The notes: generated by a model from the sequence alone, not told the origin. 60,419 nucleotides of DNA from Atopobiaceae bacterium UBA1367 (GCA_002305995.1 DBRN01000013.1:1-60419), one strand, 5' to 3'. Positions 43,526 through 52,887 are shown, counted from the stretch's first letter. Numbers and translations are program-made.

Positions 43526-44077
43526 CTACCTCTCAAGCAGCCACCGGGCGACGAGCTCGCAGATCTCGGCATCGGTGCGCATGCGCGCGTCATCGTCGTC
43601 CGTCATCCCGAGCGCGTCGTGAAGGAGCTCGCGGTTCTGGCGATGCCTCACGATGAACTCCGCACACCGACAGGCCAGGCCCTGCGGGTCTGCGGGGGAA
43701 CGCCTCCCGTTGCGGATGCGGGAGAGGTAGGAAGGGTCGACCGCGACATGGCGTGCCATCTCGACGTTGGATACCTGGAACGTGCGCATGAGCGCATCAA
43801 GGCGACGGGAGAATCTCTCGGAGCTGTGGTTGAGGCCCTCGAGCAGCTCGGCGGTCACCGTCTCGACGCTGCCTATGGCGTCGACGCCGCGCTCGCGCGC
43901 GAGGGCGACGATGCCCGTCGCGAGCTTGCGCACGCTCTCGCCATCGCAGGACGGCGTGCGCCTGCCGCTCCGGTACCTGCTGAGCGTAGACGGTGAGATG
44001 CCGCTGCGCTCAGCAAGGTCCTTGCTCGAGCACTCGAGTAACGTGCAGTACTCGTTGAGGGTCGACACGAACGACAC
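43526..44077 (-). CDS. Regulator with two XRE-type helix-turn-helix domains
   Basis: The 183-residue protein has two Cro/CI-like helix-turn-helix segments: KDLAERSGISPSTLSRYRSGRR (about 19-40) and VEMARHVAVDPSYLSRIRNGRR (about 108-129), followed by a short acidic tail. The two share the SxLSRxRxGRR recognition-helix ending, so the gene probably arose by domain duplication. It starts with GTG after GAGAGG. Target unknown; the divergent DUF1846 gene is one candidate. Confidence 0.82.
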   Translation of the reverse strand: MSFVSTLNEYCTLLECSSKDLAERSGISPSTLSRYRSGRRTPSCDGESVRKLATGIVALARERGVDAIGSVETVTAELLEGLNHSSERFSRRLDALMRTFQVSNVEMARHVAVDPSYLSRIRNGRRSPADPQGLACRCAEFIVRHRQNRELLHDALGMTDDDDARMRTDAEICELVARWLLER

Positions 44078-44397
44078 GCTTGGTCCTCTCGTCCATGACG
44101 CGTGGCACAGGGGCGCGCGGGGTGTACGGCGGCGACTGACCGAGGGCAGAGGTCTGTGGTCAACAGTAGCCTATCAGCAGCCTAGCCTACCAGCAGTCGA
44201 CGAGCGCAACGTGTGCCAACCTTGGCATTGTCCGCGCCACCGTGCGCTGACCTGGGCGCGCCGACCTGCGCCGCCCGCATGTGTCGCATGCCCACCCCCA
44301 CGGCATGTGACCACCTGATTGCCTGGCTGGCAGACAAAACGCCGCTTGCTACAATGATTCCCGTTGAACGGGGCACCTTCCTGCGAGGGGGCATGTC

Positions 44398-45879
44398 ATG
44401 CGGATCGGCTTTGACAAGGACAAGTACATAGAGATGCAGTCCGCGCGCATCCGGGAGCGCGTCGACCAGTTTGGCGGCAAGCTCTACCTGGAGTTTGGCG
44501 GCAAGATCTTCGACGACTACCATGCGTCCCGCGTGCTGCCCGGCTTCGAGCCCGACCTCAAGGCGCGCATGCTCTCGAGCCTCGCCAGCGATGCCGAGGT
44601 CCTGGTCGCCCTCAACGCCAACGACATCGAGCAGGACAAGCGCCGCTCCGACCTGGGCATCCCCTATGCCGAGGACGCCCTGCGCCTGCTCGACATCTTC
44701 CGGGGCATGGGTATCGGCATCGGGGGCATCGTCATCACCTGCTTCGCCGGCCAGCCCCATGCCGAGGCGTACCAGGCGCGCGTCGAGGCGCTGGGCATCC
44801 CGGTGTGTCGCCACTACCCCATCGAGGGCTACCCCACCAACGTCGATCTCATCGTGAGCGACGAGGGCTTTGGCAAAAACGAGTTTGCCAAGACCTCGAA
44901 GCCGCTGGTGGTGGTCACCGCGCCGGGTCCTGGGTCGGGCAAGCTCGCCGTCTGCCTGTCGCAGATCTACCATGAGTTCGAGCATGGGGTGCAGGCAGGC
45001 TATGCCAAGTTCGAGACCTTCCCCGTCTGGAGCCTGCCGCTCAAGCATCCCGTCAACGTCGCCTACGAGGCGGCGACCGCAGACCTGAACGACCGCAACA
45101 TCATCGACCCCTTCCACCTGGACGCCTACGACAAGGTCACCGTCAACTACAACCGCGACGTGGAGACCTTCCCGGTGCTCAAGCTAATGATGGAGCGCAT
45201 CGTGGGCGAGAGCCCCTACCAGTCGCCCACCGACATGGGCGTGAACATGGTCGGCGCGTGCATCAGCGACGACGAGGTGTGTCGCACGGCCTCCAAGGCG
45301 GAGATCGTGCGCCGCTACTTCACCACCGCAGAGCGTCTCGCACGCACGGGCGTGGGAGCTGCGGAGCTGCAGACCATTCGTCTCCTCATGAACGACGTAG
45401 GGATCGACAAGGACTTCTCGCCCGCACGCGCGGCGGCGCTGGCAAAGGAGGAGGAGACAGGGCTCCCCGCCGCCGCCATGGTGCTGCCCGACGGCAGGAT
45501 GGTCACCGGGAAGACGTCCACCATTCTCGGCTGCGCGTCGTCGCTGCTGCTCAACGCCCTCAAGCAGGTCGCCGGCGTGGACAAGGACGTCTATGTGGTG
45601 AGCAACGACGCGCTTGAGCCCATCTGCAAGCTCAAGATCGCGCACCTGCACAGCAAGAACCCGCGACTGCACTCCGACGAGACGCTCATCGCGCTGTCGA
45701 TCAGCTCGGCGACCAACCCGCTGGCCGCCGCCGTCATCGAGGCGGCCGACCAGCTCAAGGGCTGCGACGCCTACTTCTCGGTGATCATCTCCCCCACCGA
45801 CGAGCGGATCTACCGCCAGCTCGGCATCAACGTCTGCTGCGAGCCGAAGTTCGAGAAGCGCAGCTACTACCACCGGTAG
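44398..45879 (+). CDS. DUF1846 (UPF0371) family protein
   Basis: The 493-residue protein follows the DUF1846 family over its full length: MRIGFDKDKYIEMQSARI, YLEFGGKIFDDYHASRVLPGF, VVTAPGPGSGKLAVCLSQIYHE with a P-loop-like GPGSGK, and SPTDMGVNMVGACISDDEV. The family has a solved fold but no established reaction that I know of. A TACAAT at 44350-44355 is a likely -10 box. The 320-bp gap before it shows no other feature. Two terminator hairpins follow. Confidence 0.9.
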   Translation: MRIGFDKDKYIEMQSARIRERVDQFGGKLYLEFGGKIFDDYHASRVLPGFEPDLKARMLSSLASDAEVLVALNANDIEQDKRRSDLGIPYAEDALRLLDIFRGMGIGIGGIVITCFAGQPHAEAYQARVEALGIPVCRHYPIEGYPTNVDLIVSDEGFGKNEFAKTSKPLVVVTAPGPGSGKLAVCLSQIYHEFEHGVQAGYAKFETFPVWSLPLKHPVNVAYEAATADLNDRNIIDPFHLDAYDKVTVNYNRDVETFPVLKLMMERIVGESPYQSPTDMGVNMVGACISDDEVCRTASKAEIVRRYFTTAERLARTGVGAAELQTIRLLMNDVGIDKDFSPARAAALAKEEETGLPAAAMVLPDGRMVTGKTSTILGCASSLLLNALKQVAGVDKDVYVVSNDALEPICKLKIAHLHSKNPRLHSDETLIALSISSATNPLAAAVIEAADQLKGCDAYFSVIISPTDERIYRQLGINVCCEPKFEKRSYYHR

Positions 45880-45923
45880 ATGCGAGCCGCACGCGGCCTT
45901 CCGATGGCGTGGGGCGGGAGGGG

Positions 45924-46027
45924 CTCACCGTGTCGGCCCACGCCAGCGGCCCGACACCGTGAGGTCCGCGAAGCCCAAGCCGCACAAGCCGCCCCCATCC
46001 CCTGTCGTCCGGGAGATGGGGGCGGCT
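45924..46027. terminator. Two hairpins between converging genes
   Basis: 45924-45936 pairs with 45951-45963 (CTCACCGTGTCGG, one mismatch), and AGCCGCCCCCATC (45987-45999) pairs perfectly with 46015-46027. They lie between DUF1846 and GH4 and may serve both directions. Confidence 0.75.
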
Positions 46028-46079
46028 CGTTCCCTCAATGGCCTGCCGTGGTCGGCTCTTGGTCGGACTCGCGCCCGCC

Positions 46080-46148
46080 GTGCCTACAGGCCCTATGCCA
46101 GCGTGCCTACAGGCCCTGTGCCAGCGTGCCTACAGGCCCTGTGCCAGC
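46080..46148. repeat. Three 23-bp tandem repeats covering the GH4 stop codon
   Basis: Units 46080-46102, 46103-46125 and 46126-46148 differ by one base. The last unit contains the final codons and TAG of GH4; the other two are extra copies of the gene's 3' end placed after the stop. Confidence 0.9.
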
Positions 46149-47527
46149 AGCTCCTGCACCACAGGATCGATCGGCGTCACACCGACGGCCTTGAGCTCGG
46201 CGATCTTCTCGGCAAACTGCGGCAGGTAGCGCTCGTGGGCAACCAGCAGCTCGTCGATGCATCTCGTGGCCTCGACGCCGCTAGGCGTCTGCGGATTGAG
46301 CGCCACGGCCTCGAGCAGGGCGCCATAGCTGCCCGTGACGGCCGCCTCCTCGACCAGGAGCTGCATGTTCCACATGAGCTGCAGGTAACCGCGCGCCGCC
46401 GGGGCCATGGGGCCGAAGGCCACGGGCTGGGCGCCCGCACCTCCCACATAGCTCGACACCTGGACCACCGCGTCGTCCGGCAGGTCGGGAACGGCGCCGT
46501 TGTTGAGCGTGGAGCACACGATGTGGGTGTTGGCGTTGTTGTGGATGGCCGCGATGGACTCGGTCGCCACGTCGGAGTAATGCGCGCCGCCACGCTTCTT
46601 GAGCAGCTCGGGCATCTCGGCAAGCTCGGGGTCGCGATAGAGCTCGAAGAGCTGGTCCTCGACCTCCTTGACCTGCTGGGCGCGGGTGCCCTCGCCGGTG
46701 TAATCCTTGAGGCCGTCCTCGAGCATGTCAGACTGCAGGTAGTAGTAGCGATGATAGCCACACGGGATCATCTCGAGATGTTCCAGCTGCTCGCGGGCGA
46801 ACGGGATGTCGTGGATGTTGGCGGGGATGCCGGCGTCCTTGTCGGGGTCGAGCATCTGGTTGATGATGGCAGCCGTGACCTCGGCGCCCGTCGTGGCATC
46901 AAACACGCGATGCCAGTGGAAGTGGTCGATGCCGGCGAAGCGGTACACCAGCTCGTCCAGCGTCTTGCCAATGAGCGCGGGCTCGCTGAGCATGGCCCCG
47001 ATGGGCACGTTGCACAGGCCGATGCAGCGCTTCCAGCCGCCGTAGCGGATGACCGACTCGGTGACCATGCCGCTCGGGTTGGTGAAGTTGACGAGCCATG
47101 CGTTGGGGCAGAGCTCCTTCATCTCCTCGACGACATCGAGGATGACGGGGATGGTGCGCAGCGCCTTGAACATGCCGCCGGCCCCGTTGGTCTCCTGGCC
47201 GAGCATGCCGTGGGAGAAGGGGATGCGCTCGTCCTTGACACGCGCCTCGAGCAGGCCCACGCGGAACTGCGTGGTCACGAAGTCGGCGTCACGCAGGGCC
47301 TCGCGGCGGTCGAGCGTGAGATGGACCTTTACGTCGTGACCGGAGGCGTCCCACATGCGCTGGGCCATCGCTCCCACGATCTCGAGCTTCTCGCGGCCAC
47401 GCTCCACGTCCACCAGCCAGATCTCTTTGACCGGCAGGCGGTCGTAGCGCGAGATGAAGCCGTTCATGAGCTCGGGCGTGTAGCTGCTGCCACCGCCGAT
47501 GGTGCAGATCTTGATTCCGTTTTCCAT
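46130..47527 (-). CDS. Glycoside hydrolase family 4, 6-phospho-beta-glucosidase type
   Basis: The 465-residue protein has the NAD-binding IGGGSSYTPEL at its N-terminus, NFTNPSGMVT and the CNVPIG motif, which in GH4 marks beta-specific phospho-glucosidases (alpha types carry CHS). It needs NAD and a divalent metal and cleaves phosphorylated beta-glucosides in the cytoplasm. It ends the leftward operon EIIBC-esterase-GH4. AGGAGGGA precedes the ATG. The 3' end is tandemly repeated past the stop. Confidence 0.93.
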   Translation of the reverse strand: MENGIKICTIGGGSSYTPELMNGFISRYDRLPVKEIWLVDVERGREKLEIVGAMAQRMWDASGHDVKVHLTLDRREALRDADFVTTQFRVGLLEARVKDERIPFSHGMLGQETNGAGGMFKALRTIPVILDVVEEMKELCPNAWLVNFTNPSGMVTESVIRYGGWKRCIGLCNVPIGAMLSEPALIGKTLDELVYRFAGIDHFHWHRVFDATTGAEVTAAIINQMLDPDKDAGIPANIHDIPFAREQLEHLEMIPCGYHRYYYLQSDMLEDGLKDYTGEGTRAQQVKEVEDQLFELYRDPELAEMPELLKKRGGAHYSDVATESIAAIHNNANTHIVCSTLNNGAVPDLPDDAVVQVSSYVGGAGAQPVAFGPMAPAARGYLQLMWNMQLLVEEAAVTGSYGALLEAVALNPQTPSGVEATRCIDELLVAHERYLPQFAEKIAELKAVGVTPIDPVVQELLAQGL

Positions 47528-47678
47528 GCTGTCCCTCCTCGTGTGGTGATAAATGCCCTACGGCAAGTATACGGGAGCCCATGACGCGGACCTGGGGACG
47601 GCCCTCCCCACGTCGGCATGCGGGAGCCGGGCACAGGGAGCACATCCCCCGTTGCCCGCCCCAGGGCGCACGCGCGGC

Positions 47679-48779
47679 CTACAGTGCACGCAGCTCGTCG
47701 GCCATACAGAGGGCGACCTCCTCCGACTGCACGACGGTGCCCAGCATGTCAAAGAACCCGTGGTCGCAGCCGCCGTAGGTCACCAGGCGCACCTCCACGC
47801 CCAGACTCCTGAGCCGGCGTGCAAAGACTTCGGCGTCATGGCGTAGGTAGTCGAACTCGGCGTTGTTGATCACGATGGGCGGGAAGCGTCGCAGCTGCTC
47901 GTCGGTGGCGCACACGACCGACACCAGGGCGTTGTTGGACGACTTCCCCTGCAGGTACAGGCTGCTCGCATCACTCGATCCCTCCACGCCCAGGCGGATC
48001 CGGTCGATGCGGCTGCGCACCACGTCGGCCTGTTCGGGCAGACACGGGTAGAGGTCCCAGCTCCAGTCATAGGACGCCCGATCCGCGATGGGCCTCATGT
48101 CGATGCCCGGGTACAGCTCGAACGCCTTGGCAACTATGTGTCGGTCGTCGAGCAGAAGACAGGCGTTGGCGAGAGAGCCGCCGGCCGAGTCACCGGCCAC
48201 CATGATCCTGCCGGCATCCACGCCTAACTCGTCCGCATGGTCGTACACATGGCTCACGGCTGCAAACGCATCCTCCACTGGCCCAGGGAAGGGCGTCTCA
48301 GGCGCCAAGCGGTACTCGGGGAAGACCACCAGCGCGTGACCATGCTCGGCAACGTAGGCCATCTGCTTCTCGAAGAGGCGGATGTCACCCGCAGTGAAGG
48401 CACCCCCATGCAGGTAGACGAGCGCCGGCAGCGTCGCGTCCATCTCGTCGGCCCGACGGAAGGTGTAGAGGTCGATCATGTGGTCGTCGTTCACGCGAAT
48501 GAGGAACTCGTCGCGCTCGATGGGATCCTCGACCAGGTCGTAGGTCACCTTGTCAGGGCGGCACCGCTCGTCAGAGAGCTTCCACTTGGCCTGCGCACGC
48601 CTGTCGAACAGCGCCTTCTTGCGCACGGCTATGTCATAGACGCGCGGATCCATCGCATGTGCACGATCGCTGTCGGGCACAGGCTTGGAGGTGACCTCCA
48701 CGCCATCGGCGACTTCGGTATGCTGCTTGGCACGCATTGCGTCCACGAGCGTGCGGTCATACTTCCTCTGATCTTCCAT
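47679..48779 (-). CDS. Alpha/beta-hydrolase esterase of the beta-glucoside operon
   Basis: The 366-residue protein has HGGA (124-127) and GDSAGG (196-201, Ser198), with His in GGCDHGFFD near the end, placing it in the hormone-sensitive-lipase-like group. There is no signal peptide. Lying between EIIBC and GH4 in the same direction, it may remove acyl groups from imported phospho-glucosides before hydrolysis; this is inference from position. Start chosen at MEDQRK after GGAGAGAG; an in-frame ATG lies 42 bp upstream. Confidence 0.88.
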   Translation of the reverse strand: MEDQRKYDRTLVDAMRAKQHTEVADGVEVTSKPVPDSDRAHAMDPRVYDIAVRKKALFDRRAQAKWKLSDERCRPDKVTYDLVEDPIERDEFLIRVNDDHMIDLYTFRRADEMDATLPALVYLHGGAFTAGDIRLFEKQMAYVAEHGHALVVFPEYRLAPETPFPGPVEDAFAAVSHVYDHADELGVDAGRIMVAGDSAGGSLANACLLLDDRHIVAKAFELYPGIDMRPIADRASYDWSWDLYPCLPEQADVVRSRIDRIRLGVEGSSDASSLYLQGKSSNNALVSVVCATDEQLRRFPPIVINNAEFDYLRHDAEVFARRLRSLGVEVRLVTYGGCDHGFFDMLGTVVQSEEVALCMADELRAL

Positions 48780-48869
48780 CTGCGCTCTCTCCATCTGACA
48801 AAGGGTCCCGCCCGTCATCACGTCGAAACGGGACCCGTCGTGTGCGGACTCACGTACAAGGGCGGACGG

Positions 48870-50306
48870 CTACCCGCCAATCTCGAAGGGGATGTCTGCA
48901 TCTGGGTCGGCGCCCTCGTAGATGGTGTCATCCCAGTCGAGCATGAACACTCCGGCAAAGCTGATCACGGCCATCAGGGCGAGGGCGATGAGCGCCATGG
49001 TGAAGTTGTGCGTGTCACCGTCAGGTCCCATGAAGAGCAGCACGTTGGTGAGCGAGTACGCACCGAAGCCATAGGACTTGAGACCCACGATGCCACAGAA
49101 GATGGAGGTCACGAAGGCACTCGTCACGTACACGCCGAAGAGCTTGGGCACCTTGTAGAGGATGCCGTAGGTGGTGGGCTCGGAGATGCCGAAGAACGCG
49201 GACAGCGACGCTGGGCCGGCGATCTGCTTGAGGGCGCCCACCTTGGTCTTGAGGAAGACGGCCAGCGCCAGGAAGGCGGGAGTCAGCGTGCAGCAATAGA
49301 ACCAGATGTTGATGAGGTCGTCGTAGCCCACGTCGGCAATGGACTGCAGCGCGATGGGGATGAGGGCTAGGTGGAAGCCAGGCATGAACACGCCCACGGT
49401 ACTGGAGAAGGCAATGATGGCGGGCACGGCCAACCACGGCACGTGCGCACGGATGAAGGTAACACCAGCGTAGATGTAGTTGGTGAGCAGGGCGCCAAGC
49501 GGGGCGATGATGGGTAGCGTGACGACCGACATGACGAGCAGCAACAGGAACGGCTTCATGAAGTGGCGGATGCTCTCTGGCAGGACCCTCTTGAGCCAGG
49601 TGTCAAGCTTGGACATGACCCACACGACCACGATGATCTGCAACACCGAGCCATTGTAGGTGTTGAGCAGGGTGGGAATGCCAAAGTAGCTGGTAAAGCC
49701 ACCCTCTGCCGCCATCTCGACCCAGCCAGGGTAGAGCAGCCACGCCGCCAACACCATAGCCAGCACCGGCTCGGTGCCAAACTTCTTGGCCGAGGTGTAT
49801 GCCACGTACACGGGCAGGTAGTAAAAGACCGTCTGCGCCAGGTTGTTGAGCAGGATGTAGGTGGAGTCGCCCGAGTCGATGCCAAAGAAGAGCGTCATGC
49901 AGGTGAGCACGACGGTGATGAGGCCCGCGGCAATGAGCGGCGCGATGACTGGACTCATGATGCCAGCCATCATCATGAGGAAGTTGGAGAAGATCTCGAG
50001 CGGGCTCTGATCCCTGAGCGGGACCTCCTCGATGGCACCCGACGCGATGTCGCCCACCTGCTTGGTGGTCGCCTGGTACAGATCTTCGATGACCTGTCCC
50101 ACAATGATCTGGCACTCGTTGCCGCGCAGCTCCACACCCAGCACGCCCTTGATGCGCGCGAGGGCCACCTTGTCGACCCTCTCGGCATCGATCACGTTGA
50201 GGCGTAGGCGCGTCGCGCAGTGGTTGACGTTGGAGAGGTTCTCGTTGCCACCCGCCAGCTCGATGATCTGACTTGCCATGGCGTCAAAGTCACGATTCTT
50301 TGCCAT
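48870..50306 (-). CDS. PTS beta-glucoside-type EIIBC permease
   Basis: The 478-residue protein has EIIB at residues 1-90 with the phosphorylated Cys30 in NHCATRLRLN and an EIIC domain from about 105 with some ten membrane segments, including FMPGFHLALIPIALQS and FFGISEPTTYGIL. EIIA is absent. It imports the substrate of the esterase and GH4 genes downstream. AAAGGAAGGG precedes the ATG. An RpiR regulator gene lies upstream with TGAAAGTTTC motifs in both control regions. Confidence 0.93.
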   Translation of the reverse strand: MAKNRDFDAMASQIIELAGGNENLSNVNHCATRLRLNVIDAERVDKVALARIKGVLGVELRGNECQIIVGQVIEDLYQATTKQVGDIASGAIEEVPLRDQSPLEIFSNFLMMMAGIMSPVIAPLIAAGLITVVLTCMTLFFGIDSGDSTYILLNNLAQTVFYYLPVYVAYTSAKKFGTEPVLAMVLAAWLLYPGWVEMAAEGGFTSYFGIPTLLNTYNGSVLQIIVVVWVMSKLDTWLKRVLPESIRHFMKPFLLLLVMSVVTLPIIAPLGALLTNYIYAGVTFIRAHVPWLAVPAIIAFSSTVGVFMPGFHLALIPIALQSIADVGYDDLINIWFYCCTLTPAFLALAVFLKTKVGALKQIAGPASLSAFFGISEPTTYGILYKVPKLFGVYVTSAFVTSIFCGIVGLKSYGFGAYSLTNVLLFMGPDGDTHNFTMALIALALMAVISFAGVFMLDWDDTIYEGADPDADIPFEIGG

Positions 50307-50409
50307 TGTCCCTTCCTTTCGCTTTCACTGCCATACCGTGAAAAGTGCAGGTATTTGATGATGCTTGAAGGATAGGGCCTGTATGGGTTTCATGATCTGA
50401 GAATCAGAG

Positions 50410-50454
50410 TGAAAGTTTCTTTCTTTTTCGAAGAACATGAAAGACGCTTTCATG
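50410..50454. promoter_or_regulatory. RpiR-type operators upstream of EIIBC
   Basis: TGAAAGTTTCT at 50410-50420 is followed by the palindrome CATGAAAG-ACG-CTTTCATG (50436-50454). The first motif recurs upstream of the RpiR gene itself, suggesting one regulator controls both. Confidence 0.65.
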
Positions 50455-50509
50455 ACACGCCGTGGTGCCCTTCGGACGGAATCATGTCAGCTCAGGTACA
50501 GGGGCCGCG

Positions 50510-51376
50510 CTAGTCTCCCATCGCCAGCCCTTTGCCGATCTGATAGGCGCTGTTGTCCCGCAGGCTCCTCGCGCACGCCTCCTCGCTGGCAAGCAGCAGG
50601 TAGATCATCTCGATGGCAAAGGAGTACAGGGTGATGGAGAAGCCGAAGGTGCTGTTGAGCGCCCTCTCGCGACTGGTGGTGGCAATAAGGATGTCGGCCA
50701 GCTCGGCCATGCGCGAGGTGCAGTTGCCCGTGATGACGATGGTCCCGGCGCCTCGATCCTGCGCTGCCTTGGCCACTCGCAGCAACCGCGGGCAATAGCC
50801 AGAGGCTGATATGAACAGGATGGTGTCACGTGGCCCAAGCGTCAGGGCCGAGGCCAGCTGCTTCTCGTAGATCTCACTCGTCTCGGCATGAAAGCCCAGC
50901 AATGACAGCTTGTAGGCCGCATCGATGGCACAGGGGATGGTCTTGCCGATGCCCGCGACAAAGATGCGGTCGGACTGCTTGATGGTGCGCACGACCTCGG
51001 TCATGAGCTCGGGCGGGAATGCGTTCACGAAGGCCTCGGTCTCGTCGACCTTGGTCCGCAGCATGAGAGCCATGGATCCCTGCACGTCATCCATGCTCAC
51101 CTCACGACAGTGGCTGCTGATCCCATCGCCATGGTTGATCATGATGTCACTATAGAGCAGGGTTTGGAACTCGCGGAAGTTCTTGGCCCCCACATGCTTG
51201 CAGAAGCGCGAGACCGTCGGCGCGGAGGTTTCGGTGGTGGTGGCGAGCTCGGCCTGATTGATGATGACGGCATCCTGGTTTTCCAGCACGAACTCAGCGA
51301 TGCGCCGCTCTGCGGGGGAGAAGTCGTCCATGTGCGCAATGATGTTTCCCAAGACGTTGGGAGTGACGTCAGACAT
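50510..51376 (-). CDS. MurR/RpiR-family transcriptional regulator
   Basis: The 288-residue protein has the N-terminal RpiR helix-turn-helix (LATTTETSAPTVSRFCKHVGAKNFREFQTLL) and the C-terminal SIS domain (RIFVAGIGKTIPCAIDAAY, ILFISASGYCPRLLRVAK, TIVITGNCTSRMAELADI). It sits upstream of and in the same direction as the EIIBC-esterase-GH4 operon and should sense a phosphorylated glucoside. Start chosen at MSDVTP with AAGGGAAGG upstream. Confidence 0.93.
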   Translation of the reverse strand: MSDVTPNVLGNIIAHMDDFSPAERRIAEFVLENQDAVIINQAELATTTETSAPTVSRFCKHVGAKNFREFQTLLYSDIMINHGDGISSHCREVSMDDVQGSMALMLRTKVDETEAFVNAFPPELMTEVVRTIKQSDRIFVAGIGKTIPCAIDAAYKLSLLGFHAETSEIYEKQLASALTLGPRDTILFISASGYCPRLLRVAKAAQDRGAGTIVITGNCTSRMAELADILIATTSRERALNSTFGFSITLYSFAIEMIYLLLASEEACARSLRDNSAYQIGKGLAMGD

Positions 51377-51473
51377 GAGGTGCCTTCCCTTCTGAGAGGT
51401 TCTTGGAAATTGGATGCCGTTCGTGGTCGATGGGCTACCGTTCACAGCGAACGAACGAGTAGAAACCAGCTCA

Positions 51474-51516
51474 TGAAAGTTTCTCACACCTCATTCACTC
51501 ATTGGTGAAAGTTCTG
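51474..51516. promoter_or_regulatory. TGAAAGTTTC operators upstream of the RpiR gene
   Basis: TGAAAGTTTCT (51474-51484) and TGAAAGTTCTG (51506-51516) are 32 bp apart, about three helical turns, and match the site at 50410. Autoregulation is likely. Confidence 0.6.
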
Positions 51517-51709
51517 TGCATGCAGGGTTTGCGCAGTGCAAGCATCGCACAGGCGAGCCTGTCGTTGGCTTCTGTGGGTAGGGCTTGGGATATCACGCGA
51601 GACAGGAGGCGGGAGCCTCCATGACATGGCAGGTCAACACACCTCGATGGGTCCCGAAGCATGGCCGGGACGTGGAAGAGAGCTCCCGTAAAAGGCCGAG
51701 TCGCATGCC

Positions 51710-52189
51710 GGAAAGGTCTTTCTTGAGTTGTGCATGGCGGAAGCCAGCCCTGGAAAGGGAATCCGAGAGTTGTGCCGAGCCGGGTCATGCGCTGGAAAGG
51801 AAATGGACGAGTTGTGCGGCGTCGGGGCCGGCAGTGGAAAGGAGAATGCCGAGTTGTGCGGTGTCGGGACTGACGGCGGAAAGGAAAAGGGTGAGTTGTG
51901 CGAGGTCAGCGCTGGTGCCGGAAAGGAAAAGGGTGAGTTGTGCGGTGTCGGGGCCGGTAGTGGAAAGGATTTTGCCGAGTTGTGATCCCGCCGGCGATCA
52001 CAACTCGGGCTTTTTCTTTCCAGGATTCGGCGCCGTCGCGCACAACTCCCGGATTTCCTTTCCAGCAGGGGGACACAGCCCGCACAACCCGGGCTTTTCC
52101 TTTCCGGGGTCTGCCCGCACCGCGCACAAGTCGGCATTCTCCTTTCCAGGGTCGGCTCCCGCCGCGCACAACTCGGGCTTTTCCTTTCC
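51710..52189. repeat. 42-bp-period array of GGAAAG...GAGTTGTGCG motifs, locus 2
   Basis: Seven forward motifs start at 51710, 51752, 51794, 51836, 51878, 51920 and 51962; five inverted motifs end at 52021, 52063, 52105, 52147 and 52189. Every step is exactly 42 bp. The central forward and inverted units are adjacent and can form a long hairpin around CCCGCCGGCG. Intervals between motifs are partly conserved (GTGTCGGGGCCGG). The array occupies the gap between the RpiR and ArsC-like genes; no start signals or codon pattern support a repeat protein. Flanks 51517-51709 and 52190-52381 show nothing else. Confidence 0.95.
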
Positions 52190-52381
52190 ACCCCACCCAC
52201 AACGACTGACGGAGGCCCAAGAGCAGGAGAACAGGAGCGCAGGCAGAGGGACTCGCACCACCTCCGCCCACATAGCGCCGGGTCGGACAGCAAGCCCGCA
52301 TGGCACCCACCCATGCTTGGAATGAACTGCTCACCACAGGCCGGATCTATGGCACACGTCCCCCTGACGAGGCACGGCTCG

Positions 52382-52750
52382 TCATAGCAGGGCAGCCTCC
52401 CACTCGGCCTCGCGGAAGCCCACGAGCACGAAGTCATCGCCTATCACCAGCGGGCGCTTGACCAGCATGCCGTCGGTTGCCAGTAGGGCGAAGGCCTCGT
52501 CGTCGCCCATGCCCGCATCCAGGCGTGCCTTGACGCCAAGCTCGCGGTACAGCCTTCCGCTGGTGTTGAAGAAGCGGCGCACGGGAAGCCCGCTCGCGGC
52601 CTGCCATGTCGCCAGCTCGTCGGCTGCGGGGCGCTCCTCGACGATGTGTCGATCGATGTAGGCGACCCCATGCTCATCCAGCCACTTCTTCGCCTTGCGA
52701 CAGGTGGAGCACTTCGGGTATTCCACAAACAGGACGGGTGCCGAAGCCAT
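52382..52750 (-). CDS. ArsC/Spx-family thioredoxin-fold protein
   Basis: The 122-residue product begins APVLFVEYPKCSTCRKAKKWLDEHGV; the CSTC active site and the later RPLVIGDDFVLVGFREAEW match the YffB/ArsC-like subfamily. It is either a glutaredoxin-type arsenate reductase relative or a thiol-redox protein; the typical arsenate-binding arginines cannot be judged by eye. No arsenic genes are nearby. AGGAGA precedes the ATG. Confidence 0.9.
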   Translation of the reverse strand: MASAPVLFVEYPKCSTCRKAKKWLDEHGVAYIDRHIVEERPAADELATWQAASGLPVRRFFNTSGRLYRELGVKARLDAGMGDDEAFALLATDGMLVKRPLVIGDDFVLVGFREAEWEAALL

Positions 52751-52887
52751 CGTGGTCTCCTTTCGGGACAGGTGCGGGCATTCTCTGCCGTCCTCTCATG
52801 ATAGCCAACGTCCGGGCATCCCCCTGACGAGACGACCGCCGTCGCCCGCATGCGGTGTCGCGTACAATCTATGGAGGAGAGTGGGAA

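Noticed and set aside
51634..52437. Repeat proteins with 14-residue units (GKE..ELC) over the 42-bp arrays on either strand
   Set aside because: Open frames arise because 42 is a multiple of three. Orientation flips midway, two steps at locus 1 are 43 bp, and synonymous positions are invariant, so nucleotide-level conservation is the better reading.
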